In this document: in pieces, positions 1-5,148 of the stretch
How the letters are laid out: every line of letters starts with the position of its first letter
Numbering within the stretch: position 1 is the first letter of the stretch
From: Chitinophagales bacterium
Lineage (GTDB): Bacteria > Bacteroidota > Bacteroidia > Chitinophagales > Saprospiraceae
Reading direction: 5' to 3'
Assembly (NCBI GenBank): GCA_013297575.1
Contig: JAAFHO010000428.1
Coordinates: forward strand, 1 to 5,148
Length of the DNA: 5,148 bases
Position numbers and translations under genes: made by a program
Notes under the pieces: generated by a model
Seen by the model: the letters and a program-made list of their open reading frames with translations, nothing else
The model's database searches: none
What the model was told of the DNA's origin: nothing

Positions 1-1971
1 ATTAATTTGATCTTGAAGGAAGATCGAAAAAAGGGCTGGTTTGGTAATGCCGAAGTATCCGGAGGGGGAAGCAAATTGGACGAACAGCGGCACGAATTAT
101 CCGCTTCGGCCAATCGTTTCACACCCAAAAGGCAATTTGCAGTATTGGGCAACCTGAGTAATTTGTCGCCCGCAGGTGGCACCAACGGTTATTATAGAAG
201 TAGTTCTGGTGGTTTAAATTATTACAAAGGCGACGACGACAATAATAGCACCGCAGTAAGTTATCAGTTCAATGGTAATGCACAGGTACAAAATGCGGAG
301 GTGAGCCGCCAATTACTATTGCAGGATGGCGGCATTCTTACCAATGAAAAAACTTCTAATGGTACCGATAACAGTAGCCATTCGTTGTCGTTCAATAAAT
401 CGTATGCTAAAGATACGACGATTATTTTTTATTTAGGCGGTAATATTGGCCTCAACAAAAGTAATTCAATGGCAGCCGATACAAGTAATTCCTTTAATAG
501 CAAAGGGAAACCCCTCAATACAGGGCTGCGGAAAAATACCGATCAAAACGATGCAAATAATGCGAATATTGATATGTTATGGGGGCGGCGGTTGAAAAAG
601 AAGAACCAAACCATCACGTTTAATATTGCAGCAAATAGATCCGATAATACAAATACAGGCACTGTAAATGCTCTTAATACTTTCTTTGATTCCACTGGAG
701 TACTGGCGCGTATCGATACCATTCGGCAATTGAATAACCAAAAAGAGCAGAATAATAATTTTTCGATGGGTATCGATTATACCACGGAACTCAACAAGAA
801 AAACCTCTTACAGTTGGAATATGGCGTAGATTATCTCTTCCAACGTTCGGAAATTGCGGTTAAAGACCTCGTTTTTCAGGAGCAACGCCCCAATGATTCG
901 TTGAGTAGTATATTTGACAACCAAATAGGTAACCAATCGTTTGGTTTGAACCTTCAGCATAATGGCAAAAAATGGGAATTGAATGGCGAACTCGGGGCGC
1001 AACTGGCTCATTTGAAAAGTAATACGAATAAAATAACGCAAGTCCCGATCAACAAGACTTTTCTTAATGTATTGGGGGGTATTTCTGCCAACCGCCAATT
1101 GGGAGAGAACCAAAACATATCTTTCAATTACCACACTGATGCATCACAGCCCAATTCGGAACAGTTGCAGCCAGTACCCGACCAAAGCGACCCGCTGAAT
1201 GTGCATTATGGTAATCCGAACCTACGTCCAGAGTACAACCATAGAACGTCTTTTAATTTTCAAAAATACCACCCGACGAGGATGAGTAGTTTTTTTACTA
1301 ATTTTGAATTGGGCTATACTCAAAATAAAATCATGGAAATTATTACGATCAAAGACGGTTTTGTACGGCATTATAAGCCACAAAATACGCCTGGTTCGTA
1401 TGCGGCCAGTTTCGGAATGAATTATAGTAGATCGGTTTGGAAAAATAAAGCTTCTTATTTCTTTAGCCTCAATGGACAATGGTCACGCGGCCAACTTACC
1501 CTCAATGATCGACTCAATACCACAGAAAACACCGCTATATCACCTTCTGCCAACTTTCATTATAGCCCTAAAAAATGGTTATCTATGAATATTTCGGCTA
1601 GTTTTTCGAAAAGCAGCATCCAATACAGTTTGGACAAGGCATTAGCGCAAAGGTTTACCAATCAGTCGTACAACACTGGTTTTAACCTCCGTTTTCCCAA
1701 AAAATTCTACCTCGATTCTGATCTTTCGGTGAATGTCAGTAAAGGCCGTTCGGCGGGATTCAACCGCACCATACCTATTTGGAACATATCGTTTTCGCGT
1801 AATTTTATGAAATCAGAAAGTCTGCAAGTCAGTCTGCGCGTGAGTGATGTATTGAATAAAAACGTGGGTTTGAACCGCAGTACTTCGCTCAATTATATCG
1901 AAGACCGCAAAACCGCCATTATTAGTCGGTATATACTTTTGAAGGTGAGTTATTTGTTTAGGCAAGTGTAA
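1..1971 (+). CDS. Outer-membrane beta-barrel protein, TonB-dependent receptor type (5' end outside window)
   Basis: This is the C-terminal part (656 codons in the window) of an outer-membrane beta-barrel protein of the 'outer membrane beta-barrel family' (OMP_b-brl_3-like) related to TonB-dependent receptors. The frame is open from base 1. The first residues, INLILKEDRKKGWFGN, match the plug-to-barrel junction of the family, so a TTG at base 7 is not the real start. The signal peptide, any carboxypeptidase-regulatory-like domain and the plug lie upstream. The barrel shows the pattern of alternating strands rich in N, S, T, Y and F, and the family motif YGNPNLRPEY at bases 1207-1236. It ends at TAA with a strand finishing YLFRQV, not the usual terminal aromatic residue. 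Family members import or handle siderophores, glycans or other ligands; the substrate cannot be read here. No SusD-like partner is visible. The next gene downstream is convergent. Confidence 0.88.
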   Translation: MNLILKEDRKKGWFGNAEVSGGGSKLDEQRHELSASANRFTPKRQFAVLGNLSNLSPAGGTNGYYRSSSGGLNYYKGDDDNNSTAVSYQFNGNAQVQNAEVSRQLLLQDGGILTNEKTSNGTDNSSHSLSFNKSYAKDTTIIFYLGGNIGLNKSNSMAADTSNSFNSKGKPLNTGLRKNTDQNDANNANIDMLWGRRLKKKNQTITFNIAANRSDNTNTGTVNALNTFFDSTGVLARIDTIRQLNNQKEQNNNFSMGIDYTTELNKKNLLQLEYGVDYLFQRSEIAVKDLVFQEQRPNDSLSSIFDNQIGNQSFGLNLQHNGKKWELNGELGAQLAHLKSNTNKITQVPINKTFLNVLGGISANRQLGENQNISFNYHTDASQPNSEQLQPVPDQSDPLNVHYGNPNLRPEYNHRTSFNFQKYHPTRMSSFFTNFELGYTQNKIMEIITIKDGFVRHYKPQNTPGSYAASFGMNYSRSVWKNKASYFFSLNGQWSRGQLTLNDRLNTTENTAISPSANFHYSPKKWLSMNISASFSKSSIQYSLDKALAQRFTNQSYNTGFNLRFPKKFYLDSDLSVNVSKGRSAGFNRTIPIWNISFSRNFMKSESLQVSLRVSDVLNKNVGLNRSTSLNYIEDRKTAIISRYILLKVSYLFRQV

Positions 1972-1978
1972 GATTACT

Positions 1979-2797
1979 TCAAATAGAATGAAATGCCATT
2001 CCCAAATGCTCAATCACATCTGTGATCAATAGACTTTCCATACTTTGTTGTTCTAAGGATAAATCAGCGGCTAATCCGTGGATAAAAACCCCAATTTTTG
2101 CCGCATCAAAAGCCGTGTAGCCTTGTGCCAAAAAAGAAGTAATAATACCTGTTAATGCATCGCCAGAGCCTCCTTTTGCAAGTCCTGCATTGCCCGTTGT
2201 ATTTAAAAATGCTGCTCCGCCTGATGTTACAAGGGTTTTATGCCCTTTCAGGACGATAATAATATTATATTCTTGGGCTTTTTTTATGGCGGTTGATCTT
2301 CTATCATCTTCGCTGTTATGAATGCCAAACAGCCGATCAAATTCTTTTGGATGGGGCGTTAGAATTGATGCCGGAGGTATTAGCTTAAGTAAATTTTTAT
2401 TGTTCGATATCATATTCAACGCATCTGCATCTAACAACAAAGGGATATCGATTTTAGAAATAATAGCACTTAATAACGTTTCCGCTTTGGAACTTGTACC
2501 CATACCACAACCAATACCCAAAGCCGAATAACTGTTTAATACCTCAATCGTACGATTTCGCAGAATTAGCATTGCTTCAGGAATTGCTATTTGTAGGATA
2601 ATCCGTTCATCTTGGGGTACACTTACGGTTAATAAGCCTACACCAGTACGCAAGCATGCTTTGGCGGCAATAACGGCTGCTCCGACGCACCCTACGCCGC
2701 CAGCCACAATCAACGCATGACCGTAATTGCCTTTATGGGAATCGGCTATTCTTGGCTTTATTAGCGTTTTGACACTTTCTTTTGTAAGTGTTTCCAT
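1979..2797 (-). CDS. nnrD: ADP-dependent (S)-NAD(P)H-hydrate dehydratase, single-domain
   Basis: This enzyme (272 aa, cytoplasmic, ribokinase-like fold) uses ADP to dehydrate the S form of NADHX/NADPHX back to NADH/NADPH, a metabolite-repair step. Family motifs appear in order: HKGNYGHALIVAGG (residues 21-34) leading to a GAA helix (39-41), RTGVGLLTV (50-58), GIGCGMGTS (94-102), LLDADALNMI (121-130), ILTPHPKEFDRL (145-156), VLKGHKTLV (182-190), and GNAGLAKGGSGDALTG (202-217) with the presumed catalytic Asp213. The usual GGS after the first glycine motif reads GGV here. The NnrE epimerase domain, fused in the common approximately 500-aa bifunctional protein, is absent; the protein begins directly at the dehydratase. 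Start ATG at 2797 is supported by an AGGAAA just upstream. Its stop lies 7 bp from the stop of the convergent receptor gene. The operon ending at 2959 lies upstream on the same strand, so read-through is possible. Confidence 0.93.
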   Translation of the reverse strand: METLTKESVKTLIKPRIADSHKGNYGHALIVAGGVGCVGAAVIAAKACLRTGVGLLTVSVPQDERIILQIAIPEAMLILRNRTIEVLNSYSALGIGCGMGTSSKAETLLSAIISKIDIPLLLDADALNMISNNKNLLKLIPPASILTPHPKEFDRLFGIHNSEDDRRSTAIKKAQEYNIIIVLKGHKTLVTSGGAAFLNTTGNAGLAKGGSGDALTGIITSFLAQGYTAFDAAKIGVFIHGLAADLSLEQQSMESLLITDVIEHLGMAFHSI

Positions 2798-2800
2798 TTG

Positions 2801-2806
2801 TTTCCT
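2801..2806 (-). promoter_or_regulatory. Ribosome-binding-site-like AGGAAA before nnrD
   Basis: On the minus strand AGGAAA lies 3 nt before the nnrD ATG, with the AGGA core 5 nt from it. It supports the ATG at 2797. It stands out because the other four minus-strand genes have only A/T-rich leaders with no purine-rich site near the start, the usual Bacteroidota situation. It could be chance. Confidence 0.4.
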
Positions 2807-2808
2807 AA

Positions 2809-2836
2809 AATATTAATTTTTATTATAAATAATATT
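2809..2836. repeat. AT-only inverted repeat in the nnrD leader
   Basis: AATATTA (2809-2815) and TAATATT (2830-2836) are perfect inverted copies separated by 14 bp, 12-39 bp upstream of the nnrD start. This could be an operator or a weak RNA hairpin, but the surrounding DNA is nearly pure A/T, where such repeats arise by chance. The rest of the 161-bp spacer (2798-2958) holds no gene, and I found no convincing Bacteroidota -7 element (TAnnTTTG) in it on the minus strand. Confidence 0.25.
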
Positions 2837-2953
2837 CTCAGTAGTTCGCGTCAAATAATCGACACTTCCTTTTTTGCAAATAGGTGATTGTTAAATCGTT
2901 GTTGATTCACGAAGTATCAACTATTTAGCCAGACCTACTCATGCTCCTGTTTT

Positions 2954-2973
2954 GATGCCTAGCCATTGGCATC
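2954..2973. repeat. Small stem-loop at the end of the hydrolase gene
   Basis: GATGCC (2954-2959) and GGCATC (2968-2973) form a 6-bp stem with an 8-nt loop that contains the hydrolase stop codon (2959-2961). An overlapping 9-base near-palindrome, GCCATTGGC (2962-2970), is an alternative fold. On the minus strand the stem is followed by AAAACAGG, not a T-run, so it is not a standard intrinsic terminator. It may mark the operon end or be coincidental. Confidence 0.3.
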
Positions 2974-3807
2974 TTTTGAGCCTATGAAGTATATCAAATC
3001 AGCATTTAGCCTTTCCTTATCCGTGATGAACAAACCATGCGGCGTACCCTCATATTCGATATAAGTAGCGTGAGTCAATAACGCAGATGTTCGTTTACCG
3101 GCTGTGACTGGCACTATATTGTCGGCATCCCCATGAATTATCAAGGTTGGAACCTTAATTTTTAGTACATCTTTCCGGAAGTCGGTCTCTGAAAAAGAGC
3201 GTACGCAGTCCATTGTGGCTACCGCAGAACTCATCATACAAAGCGATTGATTCCAGTCCAACATAGGCTGGCTGACGGGTTGATGGAATAGATCCACCCC
3301 GTAGAATTTTTTACCGAAAGCGGTAAAAAAGGCGGGGCGATCCTCACTGATTTTCTGCACCATTTCGTCAAAAGCCGATTTGTCCGCACCTTCGGGATTA
3401 TCGTCTGTTTTGAGCATATATGGTGTTACAGCACTGATTAAAACTACCTTTTCAATGCGTTCAGTACCATATTTGCCTATATAACGGGCTATTTCGCCAC
3501 CACCCATGGAGAAACCGACGAGGGTAACATTTGTAAGTTCCAATTGGTCGAGTAGGGATTTTAAGTCGTCGGCAAGGGTGTCGTAGTCATAATTTTTCAG
3601 CGGACGATCGGATTTGCCAAAACCTCTACGGTCATACGCAATACAACGCATGTTTTGCATGGGTAATTCGGACAACTGATATTCCCACATTTCATGGTTG
3701 AGCGGCCAACCGTGGATAAAAACCACAGGATTACCCATTCCCAAATCTTCGTAGAATAAGTTTACGGTATGACCCGTAGCATCTGGTATTGTTTTGATAA
3801 ATGGCAT
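2959..3807 (-). CDS. Alpha/beta hydrolase, non-heme chloroperoxidase/arylesterase type
   Basis: This 282-aa cytoplasmic alpha/beta-hydrolase-fold protein (no signal peptide) resembles the cofactor-free haloperoxidase/aryl esterase group (about 270-280 aa). Visible elements are the oxyanion-hole HGW (residues 32-34), AYDRRGFGKSDRP (57-69), the nucleophile elbow GFSMGG (98-103) with Ser100, the acid in HGDADNIVP (225-233) with Asp229 likely catalytic, and His257 in EGTPHGLF. The complete triad suggests an active enzyme. Members hydrolyse small esters or lactones; halogenation or perhydrolysis in the presence of peroxide is a side activity, so the 'chloroperoxidase' name should not be taken as function. 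The physiological substrate is unknown. ATG at 3807 sits 6 bp after the upstream pterin dehydratase stop and has an A/T-only leader. It is the last gene of the four-gene operon and ends in TAG inside a small stem-loop. Confidence 0.92.
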   Translation of the reverse strand: MPFIKTIPDATGHTVNLFYEDLGMGNPVVFIHGWPLNHEMWEYQLSELPMQNMRCIAYDRRGFGKSDRPLKNYDYDTLADDLKSLLDQLELTNVTLVGFSMGGGEIARYIGKYGTERIEKVVLISAVTPYMLKTDDNPEGADKSAFDEMVQKISEDRPAFFTAFGKKFYGVDLFHQPVSQPMLDWNQSLCMMSSAVATMDCVRSFSETDFRKDVLKIKVPTLIIHGDADNIVPVTAGKRTSALLTHATYIEYEGTPHGLFITDKERLNADLIYFIGSKDANG

Positions 3808-3813
3808 AATTAA

Positions 3814-4050
3814 TTAGTTTTTATAGATTTTATCGATTTCTTTGGACAGTTTTCTATCCTTCTCGGTAATACTATCATTGGCATCATGCGTAAAAAGGAC
3901 TATTTCTACCTTATTATATACGTTGCTCCAATTAGGATGATGGTCCATTTTTTCAGCAGCAAAAGCGACGCGTGTCATAAAAGCAAATGCCTCTACAAAA
4001 TCATCAAATTGAAAACTGCGTTTTAATTTATTATCTTCTTCTTTCCACAT
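3814..4050 (-). CDS. 4a-hydroxytetrahydrobiopterin (pterin-4a-carbinolamine) dehydratase, short form
   Basis: This small cytoplasmic enzyme (78 aa) dehydrates 4a-hydroxytetrahydropterin to quinonoid dihydropterin, recycling the cofactor of aromatic amino acid hydroxylases. The family active-site pattern is complete: E33, H37-H38-P39, Y45, H55 and D65 have exactly the expected spacing (H37, H38 and H55 line the active site). The fold core FQFDDFVEAFAFMTRVA precedes it. The protein lacks the N-terminal segment of roughly 15-25 residues found in many 95-110-aa homologues and starts MWKEEDNKL at the family's conserved Trp. No in-frame ATG, GTG or TTG lies between the upstream gene's stop (same frame, 12 bp away) and this ATG, so the short form is real. 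No phenylalanine hydroxylase is in the window; it could serve another pterin-dependent process. It corresponds to PhhB/PCD, but that symbol is withheld because the hydroxylase link is not shown. Confidence 0.93.
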   Translation of the reverse strand: MWKEEDNKLKRSFQFDDFVEAFAFMTRVAFAAEKMDHHPNWSNVYNKVEIVLFTHDANDSITEKDRKLSKEIDKIYKN

Positions 4051-4062
4051 AATTATTTTATT

Positions 4063-4515
4063 TTAAATTTCTTTGCTTACCAAGGATTTTACCAAATCCC
4101 GGTCGGTTTTTATTCGGGCATATTGCGCATTTATCATCGTTTGTTGTTCAAATAATATATGATCCAACTCATTATTCAGCACATTCTGGTAGGTTTCCAG
4201 CGCAACATTTTCACCGTACGCACACGAGCGAAGAATCCCCTTTCGGTCTTTGCCTGTGATAGCGGCTTTTATATCCATCCAAATACGAAATAATTTTCCT
4301 GTTAATCTGGTGCTTTCCGTAGAGACACCACCCAAACGGGTCACTTCATTCACCAATTCTTGTTTGCATTTTTGGCTCGTCTGCATGAACTGGCTAAAAT
4401 GTGTTTTCAAATGCTGCTCTTCTGTTTCCTTGAATGCTGTTTCGTAGCCTTCAAAGCGGTCGTTGTTGATTTGAATGAGTGTATTAAAAACATCAATCTT
4501 TTTTTGATTTTTCAT
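4063..4515 (-). CDS. PA2169-type four-helix-bundle protein (DUF2383)
   Basis: This is a 150-aa, all-helical, highly charged soluble protein with no signal peptide. It matches the DUF2383/PA2169 family, a ferritin-like four-helix bundle of unknown function often found with stress genes. Family marks are NDRFEGYETAF (residues 18-28), a helix ending in TRLGG (59-63), TGKLFRIWMDIKAAITG (72-88), then YGENVALETY (100-109). The frame runs upstream to a TTG at 4536 that would overlap the lipocalin stop by 4 bp and add MRIFLNI. I prefer the ATG at 4515 because homologues begin close to the first helix and it gives a 17-bp gap. The E and Y residues at 102 and 109 recall ferritin-like helices, but a metal site cannot be claimed. 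It is second in the operon, 12 bp before the pterin dehydratase. Family confidence is high; its role is unknown. Confidence 0.85.
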   Translation of the reverse strand: MKNQKKIDVFNTLIQINNDRFEGYETAFKETEEQHLKTHFSQFMQTSQKCKQELVNEVTRLGGVSTESTRLTGKLFRIWMDIKAAITGKDRKGILRSCAYGENVALETYQNVLNNELDHILFEQQTMINAQYARIKTDRDLVKSLVSKEI

Positions 4516-4532
4516 AATATTTAAGAAAATCC

Positions 4533-5051
4533 TCAAATTTGTTCGGTTACTGTGAGTTTCGTCAAATCAAACCCTTTTCCTTTCAATCGCGTGATAATCT
4601 GTTGATACACAGCGGCATCCATTTTGGCTGTCCTTGAAAGTATCCATAAATATTTTTTATTGGGCGCACTCACTACGGCATAACTATAATCATCCGCTAA
4701 ATCAATGATCCAATAATCCCCTTTGAATGGCCAAAAAAATTGCACTTTAAGTTTTGCATTACCTGTACGATCTACAACAAATGCTTTGCCTTTGATAGAA
4801 GATATTTTACCGTTTACGCTGTCTTTATTGCACCTGTTTTCAACAATGATATAACCCTTATCGGTGGGCGTATATTCGGCGGTAGTACAATGACATCGTT
4901 TTTGAAATCTTTGAGGATACGATGCTATTTCAAACCATTTACCAGCATATTTATTCAAATCTACATTTGGTACTGTTTGCAATTGCTGTGCGTACATGGC
5001 TGTTGTCATTAAAAAATGCGTTATTAATAGCGTGATTATTCTAGTATTCAT
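4533..5051 (-). CDS. blc: Bacterial lipocalin (Blc type), secreted
   Basis: This 172-aa lipocalin has an N-terminal signal peptide (about residues 1-21, hydrophobic core IITLLITHFLM, probable cleavage after MYA before QQ). The mature part is one eight-stranded barrel. The first lipocalin motif is YAGKWFEIASYP (35-46, G37-x-W39), followed by FFWPFKGDYWIIDL (105-118), YAVVSAP (124-130) and YLWILSR (134-140, with the conserved Arg140). It closely parallels E. coli Blc, which binds lysophospholipids or fatty acids in envelope maintenance. Unlike E. coli Blc, it has no lipobox cysteine, so it should be periplasmic or secreted rather than membrane-anchored. C53, C55 and C74 could form a disulfide as in apolipoprotein D-like lipocalins. 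ATG at 5051 has an A/T-rich leader and no Shine-Dalgarno. It is the first gene of the operon, so the promoter presumably lies at or right of 5052-5148. Confidence 0.93.
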   Translation of the reverse strand: MNTRIITLLITHFLMTTAMYAQQLQTVPNVDLNKYAGKWFEIASYPQRFQKRCHCTTAEYTPTDKGYIIVENRCNKDSVNGKISSIKGKAFVVDRTGNAKLKVQFFWPFKGDYWIIDLADDYSYAVVSAPNKKYLWILSRTAKMDAAVYQQIITRLKGKGFDLTKLTVTEQI

Positions 5052-5093
5052 GATTTCTAATTAATTAATTTTTATATTAACTTAATTATATTA

Positions 5094-5131
5094 CAAACCC
5101 TCCGAGCAATCGAAAACGCTGAGAGGGTTTG
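5094..5131. repeat. Strong intergenic hairpin upstream of the lipocalin operon
   Basis: CAAACCCTC (5094-5102) and GAGGGTTTG (5123-5131) form a perfect 9-bp stem; AGC (5105-5107) and GCT (5118-5120) can extend it inward across a 2x2 internal loop, leaving a 10-nt loop. An A8 run lies at 5133-5140. Read on the minus strand, the T8 tract comes before the stem and a weakly T-containing TAATATAATTAA follows it; on the plus strand an A-tract follows. Neither reading is a textbook intrinsic terminator. It could be the terminator of an upstream minus-strand gene, a dispersed palindromic repeat, or part of the operon's 5' leader. The 42 bp between it and the lipocalin ATG are nearly all A/T and show no clear promoter consensus. 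Confidence 0.6.
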
Positions 5132-5148
5132 CAAAAAAAACTATGTTT

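Noticed and set aside
7..9. TTG as start codon of the receptor gene
   Set aside because: The frame is open to base 1 and the residues there match the middle of the family (plug-to-barrel junction), so the true start is outside the window.
808..1134. 108-codon minus-strand frame
   Set aside because: It lies antisense inside the receptor gene, shows no family resemblance, and the plus frame has clear barrel motifs.
1222..1479. 85-codon minus-strand frame
   Set aside because: Antisense to the receptor barrel; the composition looks like a shadow, with no recognisable domain.
1986..2001. GAATG/CATTC inverted repeat as a terminator
   Set aside because: Only 5 bp, inside nnrD coding sequence, and followed by CCAAA rather than a T-run.
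1707..2013. Two overlapping minus-strand frames (1707-1892 and 1813-2013)
   Set aside because: Both are antisense to the receptor 3' end, and one also overlaps the nnrD 3' end; no domain or start signal.
2322..2531. 69-codon plus-strand frame
   Set aside because: It is antisense within nnrD, whose motifs are unmistakable.
2838..2958. Remnant gene, small RNA or promoter in the spacer before nnrD
   Set aside because: No frame of useful length, no protein similarity recognised, and only partial matches to the Bacteroidota -7 element (for example TTATTTG near 2851-2857 on the minus strand).
4250..4447. 65-codon plus-strand frame
   Set aside because: Antisense within the DUF2383 gene; no family resemblance.
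4740..5012. 90-codon plus-strand frame
   Set aside because: Antisense within the lipocalin gene; the Cys- and Phe-rich sequence has no recognisable domain.

Overview
The window looks like a piece of a Bacteroidota chromosome, probably from the Sphingobacteriaceae, Chitinophagaceae or Cytophagales range. Three things point there. The first gene is an outer-membrane beta-barrel protein of the TonB-dependent-receptor type that is expanded in this phylum. The DNA is moderately AT-rich with very AT-rich intergenic stretches. Most genes start without a Shine-Dalgarno sequence, behind A/T-only leaders. No phylogenetic test was possible, so this is a judgement from protein style and base use.

Layout. 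Bases 1-1971 (+) hold the C-terminal part of a large outer-membrane beta-barrel receptor whose 5' end lies left of the window. Seven bases later, and convergent to it, ends nnrD (1979-2797, -), a single-domain ADP-dependent NAD(P)H-hydrate dehydratase that repairs damaged nicotinamide cofactors. A 161-bp AT-rich spacer (2798-2958) follows. Then come four tightly packed minus-strand genes, transcribed from right to left: a Blc-type lipocalin (5051-4533), a DUF2383/PA2169-type four-helix-bundle protein (best start 4515, end 4063), a short pterin-4a-carbinolamine dehydratase (4050-3814) and an alpha/beta hydrolase of the non-heme chloroperoxidase/arylesterase type (3807-2959). Their gaps are only 17, 12 and 6 bp, so they are very likely one operon. 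Upstream of the lipocalin is an AT-rich leader, preceded by a 9-bp-stem hairpin at 5094-5131.

How the genes fit together. The four-gene operon joins an exported lipid-binding carrier, a stress-type helical bundle, a pterin-recycling enzyme and a small hydrolase. None of these forms an obvious pathway with the others. The mixture resembles the stress- or light-responsive lipocalin neighbourhoods of other bacteria, where photolyase and pterin genes occur, but no photolyase or light regulator is inside this window, so that is inference. nnrD has the same orientation but is separated by 161 bp and has its own ribosome-binding-site-like sequence, so it may be a separate unit with a housekeeping role.

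All five complete genes belong to known families and are intact. I saw no mobile element, CRISPR array, RNA gene or clearly new system. The least explained points are the operon's gene combination and the hairpin in front of it.
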